From: Patescibacteria group bacterium
GTDB taxonomy: Bacteria > Patescibacteriota > Patescibacteriia > Buchananbacterales > SURF-54
Reading direction: 5' to 3'
Length of the DNA: 49,219 nt
Assembly (NCBI GenBank): GCA_018818885.1
Contig: JAHIRB010000021.1
Location: 76,461 to 125,679, forward strand
This document shows positions 1-6,213 of this stretch, in pieces. Under the pieces are notes generated by a model. It searched no databases. It was not told the origin of the DNA and saw only the letters and a list, made by a program, of their open reading frames with translations. Position numbers and translations under genes: made by a program. The stretch's first letter is position 1; every line of letters begins with the position of its first letter.

Positions 1-412
1 ATCTGGCTTCTATAAGCTAAAAGCAATCGCCTACGATGATGTTGGTAACAGAAGTTCAGAAGAAATTAATCTTAACCTAATACTTTCTGATCTTCCGCTG
101 ACAATCAATGTCACTTCGCCTTCAGGTGGAACAAATATTTTAAAAACTAATTTTCCTCAAGACTTAAGTGCAAATCTATCTGCAACAACAAACATTACCA
201 GCGTAACTTTTTATCTAGAAAATACTGCTGGTGGACGAGTTGATACTATTGGTAATATTAAACAAATTAGTTCTAATACTGTTGCATCTTCTTGGCTTAC
301 TGCTCCGACTATTGGTGAATACAAACTATATGCTAAAGCGTTTGATAACATTGGCAGAACATTTGTTTCACCAAAAATTGATGTTTCTATTGTAGATAGT
401 GTTGAAGAATAA
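1..412 (+). CDS. C-terminal end of an Ig-like-domain surface protein (partial)
   Basis: An open frame runs in from the left edge (frame 2) and stops with TAA at 410-412, giving the last 136 residues. It reads as one and a half beta-sandwich repeats: YKLKAIAYDDVGNRS, then a stretch beginning INVTSPSGG, then GEYKLYAKAFDNIGR near the end. This alternation is typical of bacterial Ig-like (Big/PKD-type) repeats in exported proteins. In related lean genomes such repeats often form the tail of class A penicillin-binding proteins or of large surface proteins; which one cannot be told without the missing N-terminus. No membrane anchor or sorting signal is visible at the C-terminus. Confidence 0.75.
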   Translation, partial: SGFYKLKAIAYDDVGNRSSEEINLNLILSDLPLTINVTSPSGGTNILKTNFPQDLSANLSATTNITSVTFYLENTAGGRVDTIGNIKQISSNTVASSWLTAPTIGEYKLYAKAFDNIGRTFVSPKIDVSIVDSVEE

Positions 413-425
413 ATAATCTTAAATG

Positions 426-556
426 AGCTACCGCCGAAGGCTCGCCTCGCTCGACGCCAGCCACGACGGCTAGGCGGGCAAGTCGAAGCGGGCGTCCCCG
501 TCTAGTCGTTCGCGAACGACTAGACCCGCCGAGGCTGCTAGAGCTATACAGCTTAA
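426..556. repeat. GC-rich palindromic intergenic element
   Basis: This stretch is far more GC-rich than its surroundings and contains a perfect 24-bp palindrome at 501-524 centred on TTCG|CGAA, plus degenerate CCGCC/GGCGGG arms outside it. It sits between the stop of the Ig-like gene and that gene's probable terminator, as an inserted palindromic repeat would. An open frame across it on the minus strand is a by-product of the repeat. Confidence 0.55.
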
Positions 557-622
557 ATAAACCCTCTCGGCGAGCCCCGAACAATAAATTTTCGCGGCGA
601 TGACGCCTTAGAGGGTTTTTTT
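557..622 (+). terminator. Probable terminator of the Ig-like gene
   Basis: AACCCTCT (about 559-566) pairs with AGAGGGTT followed by a run of T (about 610-621). About 45 nt of GC-rich sequence lies between the arms and can fold on itself. The T-run after the right arm fits an intrinsic terminator on the plus strand. The rest of the gap up to 765 is AT-rich with no recognisable element. Confidence 0.5.
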
Positions 623-765
623 ATAATTTCTAATTAATTAAAAAGATTAGAGCTATTAGAGTCAGCTTCTCTAATCTCTATATCTCATTTTGCTTTTTTT
701 ATTCATCTCAAGTTAACTTACGTTTCTTCCATCTCTACAATAACTCTAATCTCTATATCGCTATT

Positions 766-1197
766 CTATTTAAACTCCTTCATATACTCCTTCATCTTTG
801 CTGCATACTCCTCAACTTCTTTAAAAACTTTATCATTTACCATATTCTTTTTTGCATATTCAACAATACCTGGCAGAGACTTCATAAACTTTCCGTGCTC
901 ATCCATCCATTGATGCCGAGGGAATACCCAGACATGAAAATTATATTTTGAATCTTCGTTCTGCCATAAACGGACTTTTTCAATTTTTAAGACCTCTTTC
1001 ATGCCTTCTCTAAGTTTTTTTAATACTCTTATAAATTCGTTTGCTTTTTCATCACTAAACTCAGCAATTGAATTTTGTGATCTGTCTTTTGTCGCTATTA
1101 TAAAAAAACCTGGGATTGGAATTTCCCAGTCTTGGTGCACGTCAAAGTGTTTGGTGATGATAACGTTGTATTTTGGATCTTCGAAGAGATGTGGCAT
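766..1197 (-). CDS. HIT-like protein with a degenerate histidine triad
   Basis: A 143-residue protein. The segment FHVWVFPRH (residues 87-95) aligns with the HxHxH..PR strand of histidine-triad nucleotide hydrolases, and the preceding helix (about 50-72) and N-terminal strands fit the fold. Only one histidine of the triad (H88) is in place; W90 and F92 replace the others, so ordinary nucleotidyl hydrolysis or transfer is doubtful and a binding role is possible. The lysine-rich C-terminal helix (125-143) is likely exposed. No Shine-Dalgarno sequence precedes the ATG. The gene is monocistronic, downstream of the nitroreductase gene on the same strand after a repeat-bearing gap of about 130 bp. 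Confidence 0.55.
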   Translation of the reverse strand: MPHLFEDPKYNVIITKHFDVHQDWEIPIPGFFIIATKDRSQNSIAEFSDEKANEFIRVLKKLREGMKEVLKIEKVRLWQNEDSKYNFHVWVFPRHQWMDEHGKFMKSLPGIVEYAKKNMVNDKVFKEVEEYAAKMKEYMKEFK

Positions 1198-1224
1198 AGT
1201 AGTTGAAATATTACGTAATTTTAT

Positions 1225-1312
1225 TGATACTGTTAATACGATTAGACTGTTAATACGACACGCAAAATAATTATGTTAACGTATTAACAATATCAACTGT
1301 ATCAACAGCTAC
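1225..1312. repeat. Imperfect palindrome/direct repeats of the GTTAATACG type
   Basis: CTGTTAATACGA occurs twice in direct orientation (about 1229 and 1248), followed by the inverted form AACGTATTAACA and by GATACTG/CAGTATC-like outer arms. Similar TTAATACG/GTTGATAC words recur near 41145-41240. This looks like a low-complexity intergenic repeat. Confidence 0.4.
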
Positions 1313-1327
1313 TTCATTTCACTCCCC

Positions 1328-1792
1328 TTACTTCGCATACCCCACAGGCAAAATTGCTACTGCCCTTAAGTTAGAACTTAGCTTTAATGTCTCACTCACC
1401 TTTTCTTCGTCAAAAGCACCAACCCAGCAACTAGCGAGTCCTAAATCTGTTACAGCTAAAAGCATGTTTTGGGTGGCAGCAGCTGTGTCTTGAATAGTAT
1501 ATAAATTTTTACCACGCTCGCCATAAGTATGTTCACTTTTAGTAACATCAGCACAAACAATAATTGCCACTGGCGCTTGAGAAATAAATTTTTGTCCCAT
1601 GGCATCTAAAGATAACTGATCACGTATTGATTGGTCTCTAATAACCTCAAAATGCCAATCTCGCATTCCTCCAGCAGAAGGAGCGAGTTGACCTGCTTCT
1701 AATATTTTTTTGATGTGATTTTCTGGAACCTTTTTTTCTGCATCAAAATTTCTAACACTTCTTCTTAATTTAATTGTTGTCCAAAAATCCAT
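1328..1792 (-). CDS. Nitroreductase family protein
   Basis: A 154-residue FMN-dependent nitroreductase-fold protein. RRSVRNF near the N-terminus (residues 10-16) and the LAPSAGG..DWHF segment (about 36-49) are the FMN-phosphate and isoalloxazine contacts of this family, and the C-terminal LGLASCWVG...LPVGYAK segment completes the binding site. Family members reduce nitro compounds, quinones or flavins with NAD(P)H as obligate dimers; the substrate cannot be read from sequence. It is at the short end of the family (usually 170-220 residues) but all core blocks are present. It is transcribed alone and no clear ribosome site is seen. Confidence 0.85.
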   Translation of the reverse strand: MDFWTTIKLRRSVRNFDAEKKVPENHIKKILEAGQLAPSAGGMRDWHFEVIRDQSIRDQLSLDAMGQKFISQAPVAIIVCADVTKSEHTYGERGKNLYTIQDTAAATQNMLLAVTDLGLASCWVGAFDEEKVSETLKLSSNLRAVAILPVGYAK

Positions 1793-1834
1793 ATATTCTT
1801 ATTATACCAAACTATTACTAATAAAGACTAATAT

Positions 1835-1863
1835 TTGACAAAATAAATCATAAGTAGTAAAAC
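1835..1863 (+). promoter_or_regulatory. Sigma70-type promoter of the small zinc-ribbon gene
   Basis: TTGACA (1835-1840), 17-nt spacer, TAAAAC (1858-1863), followed 35 nt later by the ATG of the small gene. Confidence 0.55.
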
Positions 1864-1897
1864 AAAATAGGTCATTACTGGAAAGGAGGTGAAGGTA

Positions 1898-2038
1898 ATG
1901 GGTGATCCTTGCAAAAAAATAAAGGATGACGAATCAGGGCTCACGTGCTCGAAATGCGGGCAAGAAGTTGATAGTAAAACTGTTCCTTGCCCAAATTGTA
2001 ATCACGATCACTTCAAACACCCAAGGTTTGAGGAATAA
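1898..2038 (+). CDS. 46-residue zinc-ribbon protein
   Basis: ATG at 1898 lies 5-8 nt after a near-perfect ribosome site (GGAAAGGAGGTGA) and the frame runs to TAA at 2036-2038. The peptide has two Cys pairs, CSKCG (17-21) and CPNC (31-34), followed by HDHFKH, so it should bind one zinc ion as a rubredoxin/ribbon knuckle. It has its own promoter upstream and a strong terminator at 2101-2141, so it is a stand-alone, probably well expressed, small protein. Function unknown; a nucleic-acid or ribosome-associated role is only a guess. Confidence 0.75.
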   Translation: MGDPCKKIKDDESGLTCSKCGQEVDSKTVPCPNCNHDHFKHPRFEE

Positions 2039-2100
2039 TCTTGGGCTTTCATTTGAGCCCTACTAGAATCTTCACATCAACACAAAAATGCCGTTCGGCC

Positions 2101-2141
2101 AGATGCCCGCTTTACGCAATCATGAGCGGGCATCTTTCTTT
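2101..2141 (+). terminator. Intrinsic terminator of the zinc-ribbon gene
   Basis: A perfect 11-bp stem AGATGCCCGCT (2101-2111) / AGCGGGCATCT (2125-2135) is followed by TTCTTTT. Confidence 0.85.
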
Positions 2142-2144
2142 TAC

Positions 2145-2166
2145 TAAAAAACCGCTTCAATAGCGG
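2145..2166 (-). terminator. Intrinsic terminator of the structured ncRNA
   Basis: On the minus strand CCGCT, a 5-nt loop and AGCGG (2152-2166) are followed by six U (2151 down to 2146). It closes the RNA whose promoter lies at 2418-2445. Confidence 0.65.
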
Positions 2167-2411
2167 CATTATATTTTTTAGACAAAAGAAAGAAGACTAA
2201 GTGCTTCTATCATGAAAATTCATCATTTGATGAATGGGGGGGAGAAGGTTAAGATTGAGAGTTTATTATAATTTATTATAATTGCAGTAATAACTGCGTA
2301 AAAGAGAAGAGGTGTAAGGAAGGAAATTCTATCTCCTGCTTGCGCAAGAAACAGAATTTCCTCCCCAAAACTTCATATCTCTTTTAAAACTTCAATCTAC
2401 ACTTAGTCTTC
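2146..2411 (-). ncRNA. Structured non-coding RNA, 6S-like rod architecture
   Basis: A minus-strand RNA starting near 2411 behind a very good promoter. Nested pairings in order from outside in: 2400-2411 with 2192-2203 (12 bp, perfect), 2392-2398 with 2252-2258 (7 bp), 2378-2385 with 2300-2307 (8 bp), 2353-2361 with 2322-2330 (9 bp) closing a loop of about 22 nt. Two side hairpins occur in the 3' half: GCAGT/ACTGC around 2284-2297 and TTCATCA/TGATGAA around 2218-2234. No open frame of note covers it. A closing stem, large internal bubble and apical stem over about 220 nt resemble 6S RNA, the regulator that occupies RNA polymerase; identity as 6S is an inference from shape, not sequence. Confidence 0.6.
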
Positions 2412-2417
2412 GCCTTT

Positions 2418-2445
2418 ATTCTACCATGCTTATATACTGCGTCAA
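2418..2445 (-). promoter_or_regulatory. Promoter of the structured ncRNA
   Basis: On the minus strand TTGACG (2445-2440), a 16-nt spacer and TAGAAT (2423-2418). The predicted start near 2411 falls exactly at the base of the outermost RNA stem. Confidence 0.75.
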
Positions 2446-2603
2446 TAGCATTTTTTTTGGCGTAGTTGAGCCACTAAAAAAAGTTATCCCCAAACCCTTC
2501 GACTCACTATGCTCGCTCAGAATAAACCAAAAACTCCCCCCCAACGCGAGAGAGTGTCCGCCTCACCAAACTTTCCAAAACACCGGTGGGAAACTGCTTG
2601 ACC

Positions 2604-3383
2604 TTACCACTTATTTATAATCTTAAGCAACTGTTTATGAATAGTAGTATTACTGCTGGCTAAAAATTTGCTGTTCTTGTCTGATTTTTCTTGGTTGCCA
2701 TTGAAATCAGTAATCACTGCTCCTGCCTCGCGTGCAATTAACTTACCAGCTAAAAAATCGTAGATTTCATTATCATTATTAACTATGGCTTCCAGTTTGC
2801 CTAAAGCTAAAAGGCAAAAATCATACGCTGGTGCCCAGTTGGATAAGACTCTTTTAAGATTAGCTCTAGTTAAGCTTCCCATTTGAGCAGCCACTATATT
2901 TTTAGGATCATTGTAAGCACATGAATAACAGACCGTAGCTTGAGACAAATGTCGCGTGTTATTAGTCTTTAGCCTAACACCGTCCAGATATGCTCCCTTA
3001 CCCTTTTGTGCATAATAGGTTTTATCTAATATTGGATGATGTATAACCGAAGCTATAATCTGATCCTTTTGTAACAAAGCAATGTTAATAGCAAAATTGG
3101 GAATGTTTAGTGCAAAATTGTTTGTGCCATCCAAAGGATCAATTATAAAAATATAATCTGATTTTTTATCAATTAAACCACACTCTTCAGAAAAAATATT
3201 ATAGTCAGGAAATTCTTTGATCAAAACTTTCAAAACAGCTTTTTCTGAATCAATATCGGCTTGAGTAAAAAAATTAGCGGCAGTGCCTTTATTTATCTGC
3301 TTAAGATTCTGGCCAAAATATTTTTTTAATACTCTACCGCCACTTTTTGCGGAGTTAATTATTTTTTGTATTTGCTGTGTCAT
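2604..3383 (-). CDS. Inositol monophosphatase family protein
   Basis: A 259-residue Mg2+/Li+-sensitive phosphatase-fold protein. The family signature DPLDGTNNF is at residues 82-90 with the metal ligands EE at 66-67 and D82/D85; a second signature lies near the C-terminus, where AYDFCLLALGK and LAGKLIAREAGA match the usual WD..A...AREAGG block with the Asp retained. Members hydrolyse myo-inositol-1-phosphate, fructose-1,6-bisphosphate, 3'-phosphoadenosine phosphates or histidinol phosphate; the substrate is not predictable here. Length is normal (about 260). It is on the same strand as the ncRNA but separated from it by about 190 bp and the ncRNA promoter. No Shine-Dalgarno site precedes the start. 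Confidence 0.88.
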   Translation of the reverse strand: MTQQIQKIINSAKSGGRVLKKYFGQNLKQINKGTAANFFTQADIDSEKAVLKVLIKEFPDYNIFSEECGLIDKKSDYIFIIDPLDGTNNFALNIPNFAINIALLQKDQIIASVIHHPILDKTYYAQKGKGAYLDGVRLKTNNTRHLSQATVCYSCAYNDPKNIVAAQMGSLTRANLKRVLSNWAPAYDFCLLALGKLEAIVNNDNEIYDFLAGKLIAREAGAVITDFNGNQEKSDKNSKFLASSNTTIHKQLLKIINKW

Positions 3384-3419
3384 GTAGAACTATTATAGCG
3401 TACAAACAAAAGGAAATCA

Positions 3420-3486
3420 AAAAACTCCCTTTTATCTCGCCGAAGTCTTGCGTAAGCGGGGCGAAGGCAGATAGGGAGCTTTTTAT
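3420..3486. terminator. Bidirectional long-stem terminator between the membrane protein and phosphatase genes
   Basis: AAAACTCCC (about 3420-3428) pairs with GGGAGCTTTTT (about 3475-3484), with inner CTCGCCGAAG / CGAAGGCAG-type arms. Runs of A and T flank the stem on both sides, so it could stop transcription in either direction. Confidence 0.55.
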
Positions 3487-3502
3487 GTTGATTATTACAT
3501 TA

Positions 3503-4798
3503 TTAACGAAATAATTTATCAAAAAACATATTATTACACCTAATAAGCTGGGTATCTTTTACTTGCCACAGTCTTTCTGTATTTTTATCGATATTGTTTG
3601 GAACATTATTAAATCCACAACTAAAATAAAAAGTTCCTAAAAAATTAAAATATACTGAAATGATTGTAAGTAATAAAAAAAAACCTATCAAATATTTATT
3701 TTTTACGATTATTTTTTCCCAGGACAATACTAAAAAGATCATCCAAATCGGAATGGTTTCAATTATCAATCTATATCCAAAGGACCACCCTCCCCACCAC
3801 ATAGTCCACTTAGCTACCAAGATTAATGTTAAAAGTAAAGAAACAAATAAATATTTTATTAAGGTATCCTCCTTTTTTTTAAATATTTTTGGAAAATATA
3901 ATAAACTAAACAAAAAAATAGGACTAAATACAAAAAGCCCTCTTGCTGGGCTAATTAAAATCCCTGCTAAACTTGTCAACAAAGGTGTCCTAAAAAATTC
4001 TATCCCCTTCCTAGCTTGTCCCAAAGCCCAAATTGACCCGTGATAAGAAAATGAATACCAACTAAGTAAAAAAGCTGGTATTAAAATCAATATTAGATAT
4101 TTAGTAAATAACTTTCTATGGTTTAAAAAAAAGTATATTGTAATTGGTAAAGCTATTAAAAAATTTGTTGGTCTATTGAATACTGCCATACCTATAAAAA
4201 ATCCCGCCCACGGTAATAGCTTTTCTTTTTTTATCAAAAGAATATAAATTGTAATATTTATTAATAATAATGAAGGGCCGTGCTGCCAGATATCCTGGCT
4301 TGCAACACTCCAGACTAAAGTTGCGAATGCATACACCAAAGAAAAAATTATTGAGGTTATTTCTTTTTTTGTAATATTTCTAAAAATAAGAAACATCAAA
4401 ATTACTGAAAAAGAAGAAATTATAGCCGCGCTAATAGCTGAAAGTAGGTCTCTATGTTTAATTAAGTCAACGGTAAAAAAAGATGCTATCGCATAGACGG
4501 GTGTATTAAGCACTCCAGGAATAATTGGATAATTAGAAACAAAACGTCCTTTAATTATACTTCTTGAATAATGATGAGTAGTATCACAAATTCCTTCTTG
4601 ATTACAAAAAAACTCATTTAAATCAAAATCTCCTTCGTTTAAAATCGATATTGGTAATAATTTATTAGGTATTAAATCTCCATTTCCGTCATATCTCTGG
4701 TCGATTAAAAAAATAGTTAAAGTAATACTAAAAAGAAAAAAACAAATCCAAATAGTTTTGTTATTGAATATATCTGATAAACTCTTTATCACATTCAT
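3503..4798 (-). CDS. Polytopic membrane protein, GT-C glycosyltransferase-like
   Basis: A 431-residue integral membrane protein with about ten to eleven hydrophobic helices starting at residues 13-31. After the first helix a short loop DQRYDGNGD carries acidic residues in the place where GT-C (GT39/PMT-like) transferases have a catalytic Asp, and a longer soluble-looking loop DFDLNEFFCNQEG follows. This layout fits lipid-linked-sugar-dependent glycosyltransferases of the cell envelope. The protein lacks a large C-terminal periplasmic domain. Substrate and acceptor are unknown. It is flanked by a bidirectional terminator on one side and a repeat-rich gap on the other, so it is likely monocistronic. 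Confidence 0.65.
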   Translation of the reverse strand: MNVIKSLSDIFNNKTIWICFFLFSITLTIFLIDQRYDGNGDLIPNKLLPISILNEGDFDLNEFFCNQEGICDTTHHYSRSIIKGRFVSNYPIIPGVLNTPVYAIASFFTVDLIKHRDLLSAISAAIISSFSVILMFLIFRNITKKEITSIIFSLVYAFATLVWSVASQDIWQHGPSLLLINITIYILLIKKEKLLPWAGFFIGMAVFNRPTNFLIALPITIYFFLNHRKLFTKYLILILIPAFLLSWYSFSYHGSIWALGQARKGIEFFRTPLLTSLAGILISPARGLFVFSPIFLFSLLYFPKIFKKKEDTLIKYLFVSLLLTLILVAKWTMWWGGWSFGYRLIIETIPIWMIFLVLSWEKIIVKNKYLIGFFLLLTIISVYFNFLGTFYFSCGFNNVPNNIDKNTERLWQVKDTQLIRCNNMFFDKLFR

Positions 4799-4848
4799 AT
4801 AATTTATTATATCATAAAAACTCCCCCGAAAAAGCGAGAGAGTGTCCG

Positions 4849-4876
4849 CCTCTCTAAACTCATCAAAACACCGGCA
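4849..4876. repeat. REP-like CCGCC...CACCGGC element, degenerate copy
   Basis: CCGCCTCTCTAAACTC...ACACCGGCAG is a member of the family seen at 2558-2590, 5472-5503, 7927-7956, 13394-13425 and 14074-14105. Its right edge lies 8 nt before the -35 box of the first sRNA gene. Confidence 0.55.
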
Positions 4877-4883
4877 GAATTAC

Positions 4884-4912
4884 TTGACAAATAATAATTA
4901 GTTCGCTATGCT
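4884..4912 (+). promoter_or_regulatory. Promoter of sRNA copy 1
   Basis: Consensus TTGACA (4884-4889), 17-nt spacer and TATGCT (4907-4912). The spacer sequence is identical in the second copy at 10843-10871. Confidence 0.85.
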
Positions 4913-4918
4913 TAGAAC

Positions 4919-4988
4919 AAATGGTTAGCATCACTTTCGATGCAACTCCGAGACCCTGCAACGCAAGTTGCGGGGATCGTTTTTTTAT
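4919..4988 (+). ncRNA. Small structured RNA converging on the MazF-like toxin gene, copy 1
   Basis: A transcript of about 70 nt is bounded by a consensus promoter and a terminator. Hairpin 1 is GCATC/GATGC (4928-4932 / 4939-4943). Hairpin 2 is CCCTGCAAC / GTTGCGGGG with a GCAA tetraloop, extended by CGA/TCG across tandem G-A mismatches, and ends in a T7 run (4980-4986). The second copy (10878-10944) keeps hairpin 2 exactly and changes hairpin 1 to GCACC/GGTGC, a compensatory base-pair change. The RNA has no ORF and ends about 20 nt from the stop of the convergent toxin gene. Known analogues would be RNA antitoxins (type III ToxIN) or antisense regulators; the role is inferred from synteny only. 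Confidence 0.75.
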
Positions 4989-5008
4989 AGATTATTGATA
5001 ATATACTT

Positions 5009-5383
5009 TCATATTAATTTAATATTACCTTGTGAAATCTTTTCCATTTTCCTAATTAACCTTTTACTGCTAATCAATCTTAGCTGAGGCCAAATAATTG
5101 TATAGCTTTTGCCATTTTCTATAAATGTATAAAAAAATCTTCCTTCTTTCTTTTTCGTGGTTAACGGTATGGCCCAAAGCATATTCTTATTAAATTTTCT
5201 GAATATTAATACAGGCCTTTCGAATTTTTCATTTTTACCATCTTCTTCAAAACCAATATTACAACCCAAAGATGCCCACCAGATTTCCCTTTCATAAAAA
5301 TAAAAACTGATGTCTTTATTAATAATAATCCTAATCTTTAATCTTGTCCATTCAACAATCTTAGTTAATTTTTCTTCAATCAT
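5009..5383 (-). CDS. MazF/PemK-like toxin, copy 1
   Basis: A 124-residue MazF/PemK-fold protein. REIWWASLGCNIGFEEDGK (about 32-50) holds the IWW..LG.N.G strand and loop of this family, followed by RPVLIFRKFN and AIPLTTK, the conserved core strands, and WPQLRLISSKRL near the end. MazF/PemK toxins are sequence-specific endoribonucleases. No protein antitoxin gene adjoins it: the next gene upstream on this strand starts 250 bp away and the gap has no usable frame. It differs from copy 2 (10943-11341) mainly by scattered substitutions and by ending eight residues earlier. A convergent sRNA lies immediately 3'. Transcription probably starts at the 5438-5466 promoter and passes a terminator-like hairpin before the ATG. 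Confidence 0.8.
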   Translation of the reverse strand: MIEEKLTKIVEWTRLKIRIIINKDISFYFYEREIWWASLGCNIGFEEDGKNEKFERPVLIFRKFNKNMLWAIPLTTKKKEGRFFYTFIENGKSYTIIWPQLRLISSKRLIRKMEKISQGNIKLI

Positions 5384-5402
5384 AATTAAGTAATTAATAC
5401 AA

Positions 5403-5426
5403 AAAACGGCTCCAAAGCGCCGTTTT
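5403..5426 (-). promoter_or_regulatory. Terminator-like hairpin in the toxin 1 leader
   Basis: AAAACGGC / GCCGTTTT with a loop of 8 nt; on the minus strand the right arm runs into T-rich sequence just 20 nt before the toxin ATG. Near-identical elements precede toxin 2 (11361-11385) and, at greater distance, dinD (12401-12426). Because it lies between the promoter and the start codon it could act as an attenuator. Confidence 0.6.
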
Positions 5427-5437
5427 GTTATGTTGAA

Positions 5438-5466
5438 ATGTTACTTGATTGTATCTTAAATGTCAA
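5438..5466 (-). promoter_or_regulatory. Promoter of MazF-like toxin copy 1
   Basis: On the minus strand TTGACA (5466-5461), 17-nt spacer, TAACAT (5443-5438). The -35 box directly abuts a REP-like element at 5472-5503. Confidence 0.6.
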
Positions 5467-5471
5467 ATGGT

Positions 5472-5503
5472 CCGCCTCACCAAACTTCGCACAACACCGG
5501 CGG
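5472..5503. repeat. REP-like CCGCC...GGCGG element
   Basis: CCGCC and GGCGG arms enclose CTCACCAAACTTCGCACAA-type sequence. It belongs to the family with copies at 2558-2590, 4849-4876, 7927-7956, 13394-13425 and 14074-14105. Confidence 0.65.
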
Positions 5504-5559
5504 AAAGCACGCACAGCTTTCCACCTCTTTTCTTTTCCAAAATCAAAAAAACTCCCCCA

Positions 5560-5612
5560 ATCACTTGTCATTCCGGACTCCGATCCGGAATCTCCTACCT
5601 AAGGGGGAGTCT
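5560..5612. repeat. Hairpin repeat with ATTCCGGA...TCCGGAAT arms
   Basis: ATTCCGGACTCCGATCCGGAAT forms a near-perfect hairpin, and the flanking AACTCCCCC / GGGGGAGT words pair outside it. It lies downstream of the YgjP gene stop (5636) and may end that minus-strand transcript. Confidence 0.5.
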
Positions 5613-5635
5613 TATTTATATTGCTAAATAATTAT

Positions 5636-6199
5636 TTAAAAGTATAAACCTTTGTTTCTGATCTCTTTTCTTATTTCTTTATGATTGGGTACAAGCGTTG
5701 CCACTAAATTCCAAAACTTTGTTGAATGATTAAATTCTTTTAAATGGCAAAGCTCGTGAACAATAATATAATCTGCTGCATGCTTCGGCAAGAATAATAT
5801 TTTGTAATTAAAATTTAAATTTCGTTTCTTAGAACAACTCCCCCATCTGGTTTTTTGATTCTTTATGTTTATTTTGTTGTACTTAAATTGATAGGTAGAA
5901 TTGAAATGCTGTATGCGCTCTTGCACAAATTCTAAAGTTTTATTTTTGTATGTTAAATATTTTTGCTTGTCGTTTTTATTTATATCCACTCCAAACTTTT
6001 TAAAATGATCAATTTTAGCAAGCACCCAATTAGATTTTTCCATAATATATTTTTCTACTACCCTATCATTTAAACCCATTGGTTTAGTAACCACAAAACT
6101 GCCATCGCAATAAACAGCCAAACGCAACTTTTTAGCCTTCTTGCTGGTTTTTAATGTGTAGTTGATATCTCTACTATGTATTTTGATTTGTTTAGTCAT
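5636..6199 (-). CDS. YgjP-like zinc metallopeptidase
   Basis: A 187-residue protein of the YgjP/DUF45 (SprT-related M48-type) family. The zinc-binding motif HELCH is at residues 148-152 with a third ligand at H158 (EFNHS), and the family-specific RWGSCS lies at 118-123. Members are soluble metalloproteases of uncertain substrate, often encoded beside restriction or other defence genes. The ATG is 14 nt downstream of the stop of the Fic gene on the same strand, so the two are almost certainly cotranscribed from the promoter at 7129-7157. Length is slightly below the usual 220-240, missing part of the N-terminal beta region. Confidence 0.85.
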   Translation of the reverse strand: MTKQIKIHSRDINYTLKTSKKAKKLRLAVYCDGSFVVTKPMGLNDRVVEKYIMEKSNWVLAKIDHFKKFGVDINKNDKQKYLTYKNKTLEFVQERIQHFNSTYQFKYNKINIKNQKTRWGSCSKKRNLNFNYKILFLPKHAADYIIVHELCHLKEFNHSTKFWNLVATLVPNHKEIRKEIRNKGLYF

Positions 6200-6213
6200 T
6201 CTAAAACAGTAAC

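Noticed and set aside
387-584. 65-residue minus-strand open frame over the GC-rich island
   Set aside because: It is made of palindromic repeat sequence, has no ribosome site, and overlaps the end of the Ig-like gene.
2426-2620. 64-residue plus-strand frame
   Set aside because: It overlaps the ncRNA promoter on the other strand and repeat sequence, and shows no protein-like composition or ribosome site.
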